A DNA stretch of 64,000 nucleotides, from contig JAPXFQ010002814.1 of NCBI GenBank assembly GCA_028564705.1, positions 1,116,001-1,180,000 on the forward strand. Direction: 5' to 3'. Under the pieces are notes generated by a model. It saw only the letters and a list, made by a program, of their open reading frames with translations, was not told the origin of the DNA and did not search any database. This stretch comes from Apricaphanius iberus (lineage: Eukaryota; Chordata; Actinopteri; Cyprinodontiformes; Aphaniidae). A program made the translations under genes and the position numbers. Shown here in pieces: positions 49,101 to 60,449 of the stretch. Numbering within the stretch: the first letter of the stretch is position 1; each line of letters begins with the position of its first letter.

Positions 49101-50076
49101 TTAAAACTCTGAATTCTCTGACTCCTTTATTCAAACACCGATGTCGTTTACAGGAGTGCAGTTTGGAGGATATCAAAAAGCTATGTTGGGAGCAGCTGGA
49201 GCCGATCTCTGAGAAGAACCTCACCCAGATCTTAGCAGGTAAGTTTTATGACCAGTTTAACAAATCATTGTAAAAATTCAGTTTTTGTGATAAAAAACAA
49301 AGCTGTAGTGTTCCTCTAGGGGAGGAGATAACAGCCGGAAACTGTGATGAAGGGACTTCAGAGAGCCAGTGAGCAATTATTTATCTGATTTAGAGCACGA
49401 TTTCAAAAATTCTAATACTTTTTGCTAATTGCATTTATGTAATTATCTTAATTTTAATTCCCAGGCAGGATAATATTGTTGACTCCACTTCCTGCTTGAA
49501 AGAAATGTCTAAAAGCGATGACGCAAAGCAAGGTAATTATTTTAAATTCTTAGAGGAAAGATGCTTCTTAGACAATTAAATATAAAAACATGTTAAGGCT
49601 GATTAAAACTCCTTCAATCAGATGGCTGTGTCTCTGGCGAGGAGAGCGACGTCCTGAGCATAAACGCAGACGCTTACGACAGCGACATCGAGGGGCCGAA
49701 AGAGGAACAGGCCGTCAAAGCAGATGAGGTGGCAGCAAAAGTGGAAAGCGGCGGTGGTGAGCGATCTGACGGGTGTTCCGTAAACCTCAAAGCAGCAGCT
49801 CCAGAGACGAAGAAGGACATTCAGAGTGACATAGACAAAAGTGTCAGTGAAATCTTAGCACTGCCTTCCGCGTCGAGCAAGGAGGAAGCTATAGAGCCCA
49901 GCGGTGCGACGTTACAGCCTGCAGGGGGCGATGTAGCCATTCAAGGCGGAGCTTCGGTTTGTTCGCCGTCGATTCAACAGCTGGAGCTGCTGGAGTTGGA
50001 GATGAGGGCGAGAGCCATAAAGGCTCTGATGAAAGCTGGAGACAAAAAAAAACTTTGTATAACAAACAGCATTTAA
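46140..50076 (+). CDS. caap1: Caspase activity and apoptosis inhibitor 1, six-exon gene
   Basis: Exons read from the sequence: 46140-46244, 48879-49070, 49154-49238, 49320-49368, 49465-49532 and 49622-50076. All five introns are GT-AG and the phase is kept throughout, giving 317 residues; human CAAP1 is about 361. The start follows an in-frame TGA at 46134-46136 and has A at -3. Residues 1-35 are a Lys/Arg/Ser-rich basic stretch, plausibly a nuclear localisation signal. Residues 55-128 carry the family's conserved block, with EEGGLDL, AYISDKKEMLEQCF, LGEKKLRKMLPDELK and a tail ending NLTQILAG. Exon 6 has the conserved acidic motif DVLSINADAYDSDIEGP and the C-terminal helix LELEMRARAIKALMKAG. 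The mammalian protein is reported to restrain caspase-10 and intrinsic apoptosis; that role here is by homology. The long middle of exon 6 is acidic and weakly conserved. No frameshift or internal stop was seen. Confidence 0.95.
46675..46925 (-). mobile_element. Tc1-like relic in caap1 intron 1
   Basis: Reading the minus strand gives decayed Tc1 transposase sequence. The plus strand shows the familiar antisense landmarks: a block like 'cctccaccatgtttc', then 'ctgagcagagcaccttc', 'tgtttgctgtgtcgcc' and 'ggctttcttcttgccactc'. No usable frame remains and neither terminus is visible. It lies wholly within the 2.6-kb first intron and so should not affect the protein. Identification is from memory of fish Tc1 consensus sequences. 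Confidence 0.6.
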
Positions 50077-50194
50077 CCTGTTTCTCTTCAGTGTTTAGTT
50101 GTATTTAAATCTTCCTACGCAGAGCTTTTCTTGTTTGATTTGGATAACTTTTATCTCATTTGAGGTACTTAAGATATTGCTGATAAACTGCATA

Positions 50195-50200
50195 ATTAAA
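50195..50200 (+). terminator. caap1 polyadenylation signal ATTAAA
   Basis: ATTAAA is about 120 bases past the caap1 stop codon and is followed within 10-20 bases by a T-rich run, then by TG-rich sequence. This is the usual layout of a vertebrate cleavage site. It implies a short 3' UTR of roughly 140 bases. Confidence 0.6.
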
Positions 50201-52136
50201 AGCTCTTTTTTTTCCTTTGCATATTATGGTGTTTTCAACCTACTTGAATAATTTTGCAGGTCATTTAAACTGAATGTTAAAAATGCATTCTGGGGATCGT
50301 ATTCCCTGTGGCGCCTGAAAAAAGTCTGGAATTTGATTGACAGAATAACCAAGTCTGGATTTCAATGCAAAAAAGAAAAATACAGAATGGAAAAAATACT
50401 GGAATTTACTCATTTTATTCCCGTATGCTATTGTCAAAATTTTTTATTCATCTATCTATATATTTTTTATTAGGTTCTTCTGTTCCTTTTCAACTCATTC
50501 CTTTTGTTCCCTTCTTCCCATTTCCCCATTAGTTTTTTTTTCCTTCCTTCCTTCACTTTGACCTTTTTGTATTTATACTTCAAAAAAGGGGTAAGGACTG
50601 ACAGTTTGACCAAATGTGGTTTGTAAAAAGTGTGGAATTTGTACATGAAAAGTATTTTTTCCTTTATGGTCACTAGATGGCAGTGAGACTCTACCACCGA
50701 ACTGTGCAGGGATGGTTGACTGCAGTAATCTGTGAATAGTGCAAGTGTATAGATTGCACTGGCTCACGTACAGTGATACTGCAGCTCCCATTTAGCCAGT
50801 ATTGGAACTAAATAACAGTATGAAGTCCTACTTGAAAAGAAACAAGCTCCAGTCTGTAGGAACATTTAAACCCAGGTCTAAGTTTCCACACTAAAAACAC
50901 CGAGGTCCAATGCTGCCATCTTGTCCAAATCTATTTGTATTTGAAGCAGTTGTTTAAGTTAAGAATTCCTGAAATCCCAAAAAAAATAAAACAAATCTGT
51001 GATCATCAAACCCATACTTTACAAACACGTCACCCCATCTTCTCTTCAAAAAAGGTTTTCTCCCCATTTGTTTGAGTTGCCTGATTTGAATAGCAATCCT
51101 TCAGTGTTTTTATAAGGATGACAAACTTTAGAGCAAAAATATCTTTGCACCCTACTGCCGCCCCTGCAGCACTCAATGAAATGTGCAGTAAGAACCCAGT
51201 TGACTCTTCAAGCTATTTGCATTTAAAAGGTTTGTTTCATGAGGGTGGGAGGGTTAAATGTGTCATTTTCTGTGTATTTATCCGAAGATGTCTTAGCGAT
51301 CCCCAAGGATAGAAAAGAGAAAAATGTCTGCTTTTGTAAAGATGTTGAGGCCCTTGTTGTGTCTACGACTGGTGTCCTTTTACCACCATTAGAAGCCCAA
51401 TTATGATCGCTAAGTATGAATAAAAGATCTGTTAAAGCCGACCTAAGAACAAGCTTATAGGCTGAAAGATAGTTGATACGTTTTGAATTCATATGAACCC
51501 AATGATGCCTGTTAAAATATCAAGCCCTAGCATTGTCAAATGGAAACAAGGTCAAACTTAAAGAACCTGTACCGTTCGTCTGTGTTAATGACACTTTTAA
51601 TTAAATAGGCATTAAGAATAAGACCCTTTGATCGTCAGGATTTTTTCAATTACTCTAATACTAGCGTCAGTATTTTACAGATGTTTATTCTCAGAATGTG
51701 AAAATGTTTAATATCACAGATCTGAAATATGAAACCGACTGAAGTTTGCTAGGCTTGTTTAGTTACTAATTCAAGTAATCATAGGTATCTTAGATTTTCA
51801 GTTCACAGTTAAATAATTGGAATAGGTTCATCAATTACCTGGACAAAGATAAAGTTAATGCATAAGACACCTTGTTCTGCTCAGAGGCGAGCTTACCATT
51901 AGCCAAAGGTAGGCAACTTCCTGGGGCCCAAAAAACTTTAAGGGCCCAATGATACAAGCTAAGTTGAGTTATGCTGTTGCAAGCAGGTAATATTAGTTAA
52001 ATGATAGTTGTTAGTTACGTGACATTCCTTGCTAGATCATGCTTGGAATAAATCCATTCCTCTTTTTTCATGCAGAACTGTTGCTCACCATTTCTCTCAC
52101 ATTTTTATAAGAAATCTCAACCAAATTCAAAAATAC
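50201..52136. other. caap1 downstream intergenic sequence, nothing recognised
   Basis: AT-rich, no coding or RNA signal. Short frames lack motifs. Confidence 0.5.
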
Positions 52137-52260
52137 TTAATTGATCCCAGAGGGAAAATAAATTTTGTTGTAGCTCATTACTAATTCATTTTTCAAGGAG
52201 TGGTCGTAGACCATAATGGCTGTGGGGAGAAAGGATTTCCTGTAGCGGTCTGTGTTGCAG
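52137..52260 (-). mobile_element. Possible antisense LINE tail
   Basis: 'attgatcccagagggaaa' followed by 'gagaaaggatttcctgtag' resembles the reverse complement of a fish non-LTR 3' region. Short and decayed. Confidence 0.35.
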
Positions 52261-52483
52261 CGATACCTTTTGACGCTTTTGACACTCTGGACGCTACACA
52301 TTAACCAATCAGAACTTCTCACTGTAGTGACATCACCCAAAGTCAGCGTTGATTAGCCAGACATGATCCACCACTGTTTAAAACATCTGGCAGAGAAAGG
52401 CCCGCCCACGCTGTTTTGCACGCTTTAGCCTAAAAATGTAAAGGAGTCAAAATAGTCGCGTTGTGAGCATTTTTTTGACGCCA

Positions 52484-52512
52484 ACAAAGCGTGCAGTGTG
52501 AATGAACCATTA
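52484..52512. mobile_element. hAT-type terminus remnant
   Basis: 'gcgtgcagtgtgaatgaacc' is the reverse complement of a terminus like that at 19233 (GTTCACACTGCA). The matching opposite end was not found. Confidence 0.4.
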
Positions 52513-54761
52513 GGCTTGTGACATTTTCCTTTTTCTCTCTGATTCAGTTTGCTGGTGACACTGACTAATTTATTAAATGCTGAACAGTCTGCATGTTACT
52601 GATCAGAACATCCTTTGTAGTTAATTTACCCCTTAATGCTGTATGAATACAAAATTATTGTGGAACTGTAGTTTTTTTCCAACTGTTCATGTGAATACTA
52701 GTACTTGACTAGAAAAGGAAATTTATCAGTACATCAGCTCAACCAAGATTTTTTTTTGCCCAGTCACTCCTCACAGCCCATTTAAAAGGGCATGAAAGGT
52801 CTGCTGAAAAGGTCACCTAGAATTGATTTGTTTCTGAAGTGTGCTTTATAAATTTGCCTTGTCACAAACAATGCTGCCTGGCACACAATGTTACAGAAAT
52901 AAACAGTATTATATATGGAACATGAATGAAAAATTAAACTTAGACCAACGTTTCCCAACCCTGGTCTTCAAGGTACAGTCCTCTGTATGTTTCAGAGGTT
53001 TATCTGCTTCTGCCATAACACACCTGATTCAGATGATTGAATTCTATTAAAAGTACTTTATTGTCCTGTCAGGCAGGAAATCTTTCTTTGGTCTCACAAA
53101 AAATGGTATCCTATAGCAGCATGATGTAGCCCCTTTTAAGTGCCTATACAATGCGAAATGAAGTTCTTGGAGTTTTCAATCATCTGGTAATGCAATTTTC
53201 TCATTAAAAACCCCCCACCAGAGTGGTTTTTGGCTTAATTCACGGATGTCTGAGTAATCTTTCTAATCCTGCTCTCTGAGCAGCTGCCCCTCCCTCTCCT
53301 GGAACATGACTGAGTTCGACCTGTGACATCACTAGGTGAAAACAAGGGAGTGCTAGAGGTGTCTGCACCGCCCTGCAGGCAGAGTGGTTTACCTCTGAAA
53401 GGAGGCAGCATTATAGAGAAATGAGCCCTTTTACTTCTTGGTTACATTAACTACATGTTACAAGTTTATTAGTTAAATTAATACTGTATAACACCAACGA
53501 TAACATATTATCGTACAAGTTAAATACAGGATACAAGTTAAATTTCGGGACAAATTAATACATATATAACGTATAACACCATGTAATATATAACACCAAT
53601 GGTAAGATTTGATCATATATATGTCTATCCCCGAAGCTGAAAGCTGTGAAATAGCATGATATAGTCCCTGTAAAATCCAGTTCTGAAAAAGCCTCTTTTT
53701 CAGATGTCAATGGAAATTTGGTGTGTCCAATTATGTGAAATCTAAATCAGTGCAGCAGTAGCTTTATAAATGCCTCTACTCATGAAGAAGACACCACTAA
53801 ACACAGGATCAGTGAGCTAGCAGTACTTATGTGGCAGTTTTTAAAGCATTTGTTGGCTTGTTATACAGACAATATGGTCTGACGAGTTTTGGAAAGCACA
53901 CCTTCAAAGGTAATAGACAGACATGCAGTAGTAAGTGCTGTAGAAGCACCAAATTTTTTTTTTTTTAAGTTTATTGACTAAATACAGTTGTTTAACATGA
54001 TTTATAGCTTTCGAGGGAAACAACAAACTGAAACAGGAATGTTGATATGTCTTGACATCAATATTTGTTGAATCTTAATGTCATTACAGCAGAGCTTCTA
54101 CATAGCGGGTCATGTCACTTATTTTCCCTTTACCTTGCATTTAGAGTGAGCATGTACACTTGGGTCCATGTACAAAGCTTTGAGTCCTTTAATTCATTCA
54201 GCATGTTATTTTGTTGCACACATTGAGTAATGTGACATTAAACCTAAAAAAAAAAAAACACTGCCGGTATTTGTTAATCAGGAAATATTTTAATACATTT
54301 ACTGTCCAGCAAAAACAAGGACAAATGTTTGGATCGTACTTCTGTGCAAGAAATATTATCTTCCTGCACCTTCACTGTTTTCTTCTGCAGTGAGAAATTA
54401 AATTGAACTAAAAGCAGAGGCTGACAGGCAATAAATAACTTAGCACCTCTTGTATGACTAAATTAATTGATTTCCACAAGTGATGACTCATCAGACACGT
54501 TTCATATTCCTCAAGCTGCAGACAAAACAGTTTTTCTTGCCAAGGGGGAAGTCATGTTTTATGTTGAATTTCCATTATTTTGATTAAATGTTTAATTCAG
54601 TGACGATTCCTCTTGCTGCTTTAATTTTTAACAGGCATTGTTTCTGAATTTCAGGAATAGATGGGTGGAGTGTGTAGGAGATGGCGGTCATTGTAAGAAT
54701 TTTTCTGTTATTTCGAATTCTCACGTTTCATCCGTCTGCCACTCTTAACATTTCTGTCAAT
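52513..54761. other. Intergenic sequence, nothing recognised
   Basis: AT-rich. The block 53230-53420 is GC-richer and may be a dispersed repeat or a conserved element. No gene signals. Confidence 0.45.
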
Positions 54762-56731
54762 CAGTACGTTTACATGCACAGCTAAAGACTTTTTGGAGTA
54801 ATCGGACTAAGGACTTCCCTCCTGTAGCGGAGGGAAATCGAATTATTAAATAAAGTAAGTTCCATTCCCCAATGACAGATAGCGACATGCGTGTTAACCT
54901 AATAGCGGTTAGCTTCCAGCTTTGGGCAGTAAGGCAGGCATTAAACTGAGGCTGGCGGGAATGAAGCAGACAGAGTTAAAACAGGATATTCCCAGTAACA
55001 ACACATCTTTGTAATTCCAAACATGCACTGATTGATCGCTTACATTTGTCTTAGACATAGACTGTAAAGAAGAATAGACAGCACCTCCTCACTCCTACCC
55101 GTTTACCAGAATGACACACTTTCATGGGGGAATTCATGGCGGATTCACAGACTCCTCCTCCCCAGCTCTGACGAAGCATGTTCCTAAAAAGGGCATAGGG
55201 GCGGGATCTTCACTGTAGACTCTGTCATCGCGGAGCGTGTATGGGCGTGTAGTTTGGTCGTAATCGCGCCCATTCTGCCCCCGCGTCTTTAGCTCTGATG
55301 CTAAACTTGGCTAGCTAAGCTAAAGGATAATAGCCCCATGCCTGACTGCTGCCGTATCTGCGCTCCTCTGACGTTTCTCCTATTTCTCAAGCCTCAAAAG
55401 GTAAGAACTAGTAACTTGAAATAATTATTAAAATGTAGTGTTACTATAATTAAAGTCCAACGAAACAGCCTATCAATCAAAGTCCGGCCCCCTCATTAAT
55501 TATGCAAGATTTCAAAAAATTATCTTACGAAAACCAGCCTGGTGCCTATGTTTTTGACGAGCCCAGCCTTATCTCTGGAAGAATATGTAGCAATAGAAAG
55601 TTAAAAAAAAAATGGGCACCAGGCATTAAAGTTGTTTTTAACGTGTCTAAAGTCTAATGCTTTTCAATGGGGGCCTAGCGGCCAAATGGAGGTACTACAC
55701 CAATGGAGGAGCAATGGCGGCCTCCATGGTATGCGGTCATAAAGCAGAGCAGCCAGCGGCCATTGGTCTTTCGAGGCCATATGCCTCTTATGGGGAATCT
55801 AAGTCACGCCCTTCTACTTCCAGTCCATGGCCCCCCAATGCCAAAGTAAACGAATGAGAGTCAATGGAGCGATAAAAGTTATTTTCAGATCCAGTTTGAA
55901 ATGTGCTGTGGAGCGAACATATGATGTCCAAAAATTTTAAAGACACATTTTGATGCAGAGAAGACACTGCTTTTTGACCGGTGGCAAAAGTTACTTTAGG
56001 TTACGTGTAGAAATGTTTAGCAGACCAAAACTGCAGAAGAAGAAGGAGAACGAAGATCGTAGTCTCCAGGCCGCAGAAAAGAGGATTAAACATGGAGGAA
56101 AACACTATAAATCTGACCATGTGGAAAGTAGCAGCTACAAGTGATGACTCATGGAGGAGAAGCTCTACAAGCTGTAGGCGAGTGTTTTATGTGCTATAGC
56201 TAGTGTTAGCTCCCGTTAGCCAAATGGAGTCATATATGCGACTTCTGATTTGTAGACATTTTATATGCAAATTTTTACAATCAAATAAATCCCAAATCAC
56301 TGGACAAACACATTCAAAATGTACATCATTAGTTATTTAAATCGAAATACAACATATGTGTGATTCAGGACGCAGGACAAAGCGTACCAGAAAATAACTT
56401 CTATTGCTTCATTGACTTCCATTCATTATTTTTTTGGTCTGGGGACCCTTGGCCCGACCGGAAGGGGAGGAGACTTAGGCTCCCCATAACACTACTGTTG
56501 TTGCAGGGTCGCATTTCTGGCTGTCTAACTTCCTGAGGGGGTACGGGCGGGGGGCTGGTTGCAGAGCAGTCCGATTTAAATCGCATTATCCAGCAAGGGA
56601 AACCGAGCTTCCAAAACTCCAGTACGGTTCGATTACAGCCGGACTAAGGTGTATACATGCATTTTAAAAGTCTGATTTCAGTCGGACTAAAGCAATAATT
56701 TGAATTTCTCTTGCTGCATGTAAATGTACTG
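54762..56731. mobile_element. 1.97-kb composite DNA element with CAGTAC termini
   Basis: Left end CAGTACGTTTACATGCACA; right end, reverse complemented, CAGTACATTTACATGCAGC. Sub-terminal 'taatcggactaagg' (54800) is mirrored by 'cagtcggactaaagc' (56686). No transposase was found. It contains repeat sequence from 55080 to 55650 and a second inverted-repeat element at 55788-56489. No target duplication could be read. A single end of the family lies at 21035. Confidence 0.65.
55788..56489. mobile_element. Nested inverted-repeat element with TTATGGGG termini
   Basis: TTATGGGGAATCTAAGTC at the left and GACTTAGGCTCCCCATAA at the right form inverted repeats. Similarity extends about 90 bases inward: 'gtcaatggagcgataaaag' at 55860 against 'ctattgcttcattgac' at 56401. 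The inner part has only short frames. Two partial copies flank 36111-36722. Confidence 0.7.
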
Positions 56732-57485
56732 AATGTTAGAGAGAACGCCTTTGAAAAAAAAAAAGTGTGTTACTGTAAGTTTGGCATCATTTGTCAGAGA
56801 AGCAATGCCTTCCTTTAGTCACACTTCAAATTCCCCTGAAAGAGATTTAAACATTAAATATTCCACTCCAGTGTAGCATCAGCATTTGGAGCAAATTCCT
56901 CCTCTCCACTGTCTCCTCACACATTTAACTTTCATATTCCAGGCATGCTCTGTCAACATGGGTCACAGCTCCACCACCAAAACGCTCCTTCACATTTTTA
57001 GTCTGCATTGAAATAGTGCATAAATACCTCTGAATTTCTGCCAGTTTGAGCAATGAGCCAGTAATTCAAAATTCTGCACGTATGAGCAGCCTTCCACAAT
57101 CAAACCAGTATAATCACATGAAATATTACAATATTACCTCAAAGCTGACTCCTACGGCTATAGACGGCTGCGGCATTATCAAGAAGCTTAGTTACTTCGG
57201 GGGTTAGTTGTGGTTGACAGATTGGTAAAGATACTTTATGAAAATCAAATGCTGTGAATTTCAAACAGGTTTTAAATGTTCATGTTATCAGAAATTAAAC
57301 TCTTTAAAATGGGTACATATAGTTAAAAACTGATTAACTATGAAGATTAGCAGATGTTTCTAAAACACGAACATGCCACTCAACCCCACATCATTTTTGT
57401 TTTCCTGATAAACTGTATAAATAAGTTTATTATAGTACTGTTTACATGTATATTCATTATTGTAGCATTTTAGTGCATATGATTT
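56732..57485. other. Intergenic sequence, nothing recognised
   Basis: 56800-57060 is a higher-complexity stretch without recognised repeats; the rest is AT-rich. Confidence 0.45.
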
Positions 57486-58140
57486 AAAGGGGACTTATTA
57501 TTTAAAAAAATCACTTTTCCTGGGATTAGTGGTTTTATTGTCTCTGGTACATATACATGCATAAAAAGTTGAAGAAAAAAAAAACATCCATGCTGTTTTG
57601 AGTGAGATGGAGGCTTCTGAATTCATCCTGCCTTCAGTCTCTGTGTGAGCTGTTCAAAATCTGCACAGCTTTCTATGTCGCAAACCGGAATATTGGAATA
57701 TCCATACCCCCTCAGAGCGCTGTCTCCATCCACCAGGTACAGCAGTAAACTGCAGTTACCGATTGGAAAGCACTGGTTCAGATGAGGAAACACCATGTTG
57801 AAGCACCAAGCAAAATGCTCCGTTTTTGGCTGGTCAAAAGAGCTCAAAACACTTCATCGGGTCCCAGTTGAAGATGACAAAAGAGGGGTTGAATTGATTT
57901 TTGATGGTAAGATGCTGCCGGTAAGCGTGGGGAAAACTGAGGACTTGTCGCCCCACAGGGCTACTCAATCTCTGGCAGAAAGACGGGAGATAAGTCGCCG
58001 AACCGAACTACTCCAACCTGTTGGGACTGAGGACAAACAGCCACACGAGAGTTGGAGTCAGGTAGCTCGAGCTGGAAGGATTTAGAGTCGGGAGTCTCAG
58101 GAAGCGATTGAATCTTATTTGGAGGAAGATATTGGAGTTC
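57486..58140 (+). mobile_element. Decayed DNA element carrying a THAP-like fragment
   Basis: Starts 'taaaggggacttattattt', a terminus-like sequence seen in fish DNA elements, and includes the THAP-like reading frame. No matching right terminus was found. Confidence 0.4.
57795..58085 (+). pseudogene. THAP-domain-like transposon protein remnant
   Basis: A 96-codon frame starts MLKHQAKCSVFGWSKE and continues KTLHRVPVEDDKR and LIFDGKMLPVSVGK. This resembles the first half of a THAP zinc finger of transposon type, in which C-x-x-x-C would be followed by the L-H-R-x-P segment. The second cysteine is Trp here, and the later C-x-x-H pair is not seen in frame, so zinc binding should be lost. THAP domains occur in P-element-like and related transposases. 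It is probably a remnant of one and not a host gene. Confidence 0.5.
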
Positions 58141-58636
58141 CCAGTAAGAAGTTAAATATCTTCTTTTAACTAAAAGTCAGTTGTTTAATAATGAATTCAG
58201 AATTATCTTGCTGAATTATCTGAGTCTTGGGTTCTTCAAGGAGACACCTCTCCTATGGGAGCAGATTCCGGTTCAAACATTTTCTATGGTTCAAGTACTG
58301 CACCATGTCCGTAACTTTCAAACGTAGAGGTAACAGTCAATAAGAGACCAGAGCTGCAGGTTTTCATGTAAACCCAATGGAGGAGCGCAATGAAGCGCAA
58401 CTTGGGGTCCCGCGACACTTCAGAAGCAGACTTGCGTCACGAAAAAGCTTTTCAGCTGATATGTGAGAACAAATTCGTGTTGCATTTTATGTGGTGCATT
58501 TTGTGCATTTGCGTTCGAGTTGGAAAAATCGAAACTCCAGGTTTAAGTCACGCCATGACAACTAATCAGGAGCCTGTTGACTTGATGCTCTGACATAGTT
58601 CACAGGGGCAGGTCCAGCCAAAGCCATTCATTCAAC
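58141..58636. other. Flank of the Harbinger element, terminus not found
   Basis: GC-richer than average near 58380-58440 ('gtcccgcgacacttcag', 'gacttgcgtcacg'), as often seen in the 5' region of Harbinger elements. No inverted repeat matching the far side was found. Confidence 0.35.
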
Positions 58637-60061
58637 ATGGAGGAGAGGCTAATAGACGCCTTAGCCAACCGCCCAGAGCTGTATGACACCAGTTGTTTTC
58701 TATACAGGGATAGGAATAAAAAGGAGCTAGCTTGGAGAATGATTAGTGAAGAGATTGGGCAACCTGGTAAGTGCATTTTACTTTTGATATTTTCACTGAC
58801 CTGGCGAAGCTGTGCAAAAGCTAGCACGCCCACCTACTGTCCCGCTATTTTCCCACTGATGTATGGTACAAATGCAGAAGTAGAAGAGCCTCAGGGACAC
58901 ATACTCCAAGGAGAACAGGATGGAGAAGGAGAAGAGGAGTGGGTCAGCAGCAGTATTGGGGAGGAAATGGATGTTCTCCACGGTCCTGGGGTTTCTGGAC
59001 TCCTTCCTCACCCCATGGGAGACCAGCAGTAATATGGTGTGGACCGCGGAGAGCATCTTCTCCGAGGACCAGGGACAGCCCGAAGAGGCAACATGGGAGT
59101 CCCAGTCAGAAGGTATGTTTACAATGAATTAATGTAAGCAGTTAATTTATGCATGTTGTCATCTATGTATATATGTTATTGTTTATTAATAAACAGTATA
59201 CAGTGGTCCCGCTATTAATACTTCACTGCCTCGCTTTTTCACAGATTTTTTTATTGCACAGTACAATTTTCAACAATACACATTGTATTCTGCATACTGA
59301 TTGATTAGAGGCAATTGCAAATATCCTCCATGTCGTGTCTCCTGCACTTGTCAAATGTATCATGTTTGGTTTAGATAACCTTCACATCCCACAGAAAAAT
59401 CAGTACAAAAATACCCATAAGTATGACCCACAATCGGAAATAGACACCTGCACCGAAAAGGAAAAAGGCGCACAAAAGTGGTATGCTGACGAAGAAAAAA
59501 CACGGCATAATACTTTTACGTTTCAAAATATACGAAGGTTTGCACTTTGAGAATCTTAAAACTTGTTAGAACTGTGAGTAAGTATTTTCATGTATGTCTG
59601 GAAAAAAAGTGTATAAAGTGTGTGGCAAAGGGCTAGTTATTCTGAGAACCCCTGCTACAATAAATGAGGGACCACTGTATATAATTTCTCTATGACTACT
59701 GTTTTCAACCTGTTAACATTTAATATTATATTTATAGAAGCAACTGATTCTGCAGCAGAGCCATCCCCTGTTGCTTCTCCTGGCTTCCCAGTCCCTGGTC
59801 CCGCCGCTCCTTCTGCTGCACACACAGGTATAATTGTAGCCACATATGTACAGCAACTAATGATAGCTTTTTATTCGCTTGAATTTCCTTGTGATTAGCT
59901 TTACTAAATATCTACAATCAATCTGATTATTGCCTGTTTTTTTCAATGTTGAAAATTAAGATCTAGAAGCAGCCTTCTGATTACTTTGTGTGGTTTTGAG
60001 CTTTTGTTTTACAGGCCCACAGAGGAGGAGAGCACTGAGGCGGACGAGAAACGGGTCCTAG
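58637..60061 (+). pseudogene. Harbinger accessory gene: MADF-domain protein, broken
   Basis: Exon 1 (58637-58766) begins MEERLIDALANRPELYDTS and carries FLYRDRNKKELAWRMISEEIG, the first half of a MADF (Myb/SANT-like) DNA-binding domain. GTAAG follows. The next exon resumes before KSLRDTYSKENR, where the usual Trp codon is TAG (58881-58883), and runs to 59112. Further exons with good splice sites follow at 59738-59827 (Pro/Ala-rich) and 60015-60061, ending at TAG 60059-60061. Phase is kept across these last three exons. MADF proteins accompany PIF/Harbinger transposases and are thought to help bind element ends. The amber codon and unclear second acceptor make it a pseudogene. It converges on the transposase at 60450-61373. 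Confidence 0.7.
59201..59677. mobile_element. pogo/Tigger-like MITE inside a Harbinger intron
   Basis: CAGTGGTCCCGCTATTAATA at the left and the inverse of CAGTGGTCCCTCATTTATTG at the right form terminal inverted repeats. TA flanks both ends (59199-59200, 59678-59679), the target of Tc1/mariner-pogo elements. At 477 bp it has no transposase. It sits between two exons of the MADF gene and so postdates the Harbinger insertion. Confidence 0.8.
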
Positions 60062-60449
60062 GACGGTCCATCGGCGGTTGAGCTGGCTATGCTGAGGTTC
60101 TTCCACTTAAAGTTAGGTCCTTTTCATTCCTGTCTCTTTGTAAATAGTTTTGTTTTATATATTTGTTTGTTTTTCTGTAATGACTAATGTCTCAGTTCTT
60201 CTGCACAGCAAATATTGGCACACAACTTGACACATAGAATGTATTTCAAATTCTACTAATGAAAAAATATAGTACTATATTAGAACATAGTGAAGAACAA
60301 ATATTTAAGAGAATAAGGAGAGGTTAGTTTATTTTGGAGGAAAGCCCCAATTTATTAAGAAAATAAAAAAAGGCAGGAAAGCTCTTTAGAGGTTTGTGGG
60401 TGGCTCCTAAAAGAGTTGTTGTGGGGAAGTCACTGGGACTTCAAATAAG
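60062..60449. other. Harbinger internal spacer
   Basis: AT-rich sequence between the convergent MADF gene and transposase. No other feature seen. Confidence 0.5.

Noticed and set aside
49015..49112. Possible read-through of caap1 exon 2 to a stop at 49112.
   Set aside because: The GT donor at 49071 keeps phase with exon 3, whose product matches CAAP1; read-through sequence does not.
58844..59132. Alternative frames near the MADF exon.
   Set aside because: Only one frame continues the MADF-type sequence and matches splice phase; the others are shadows.
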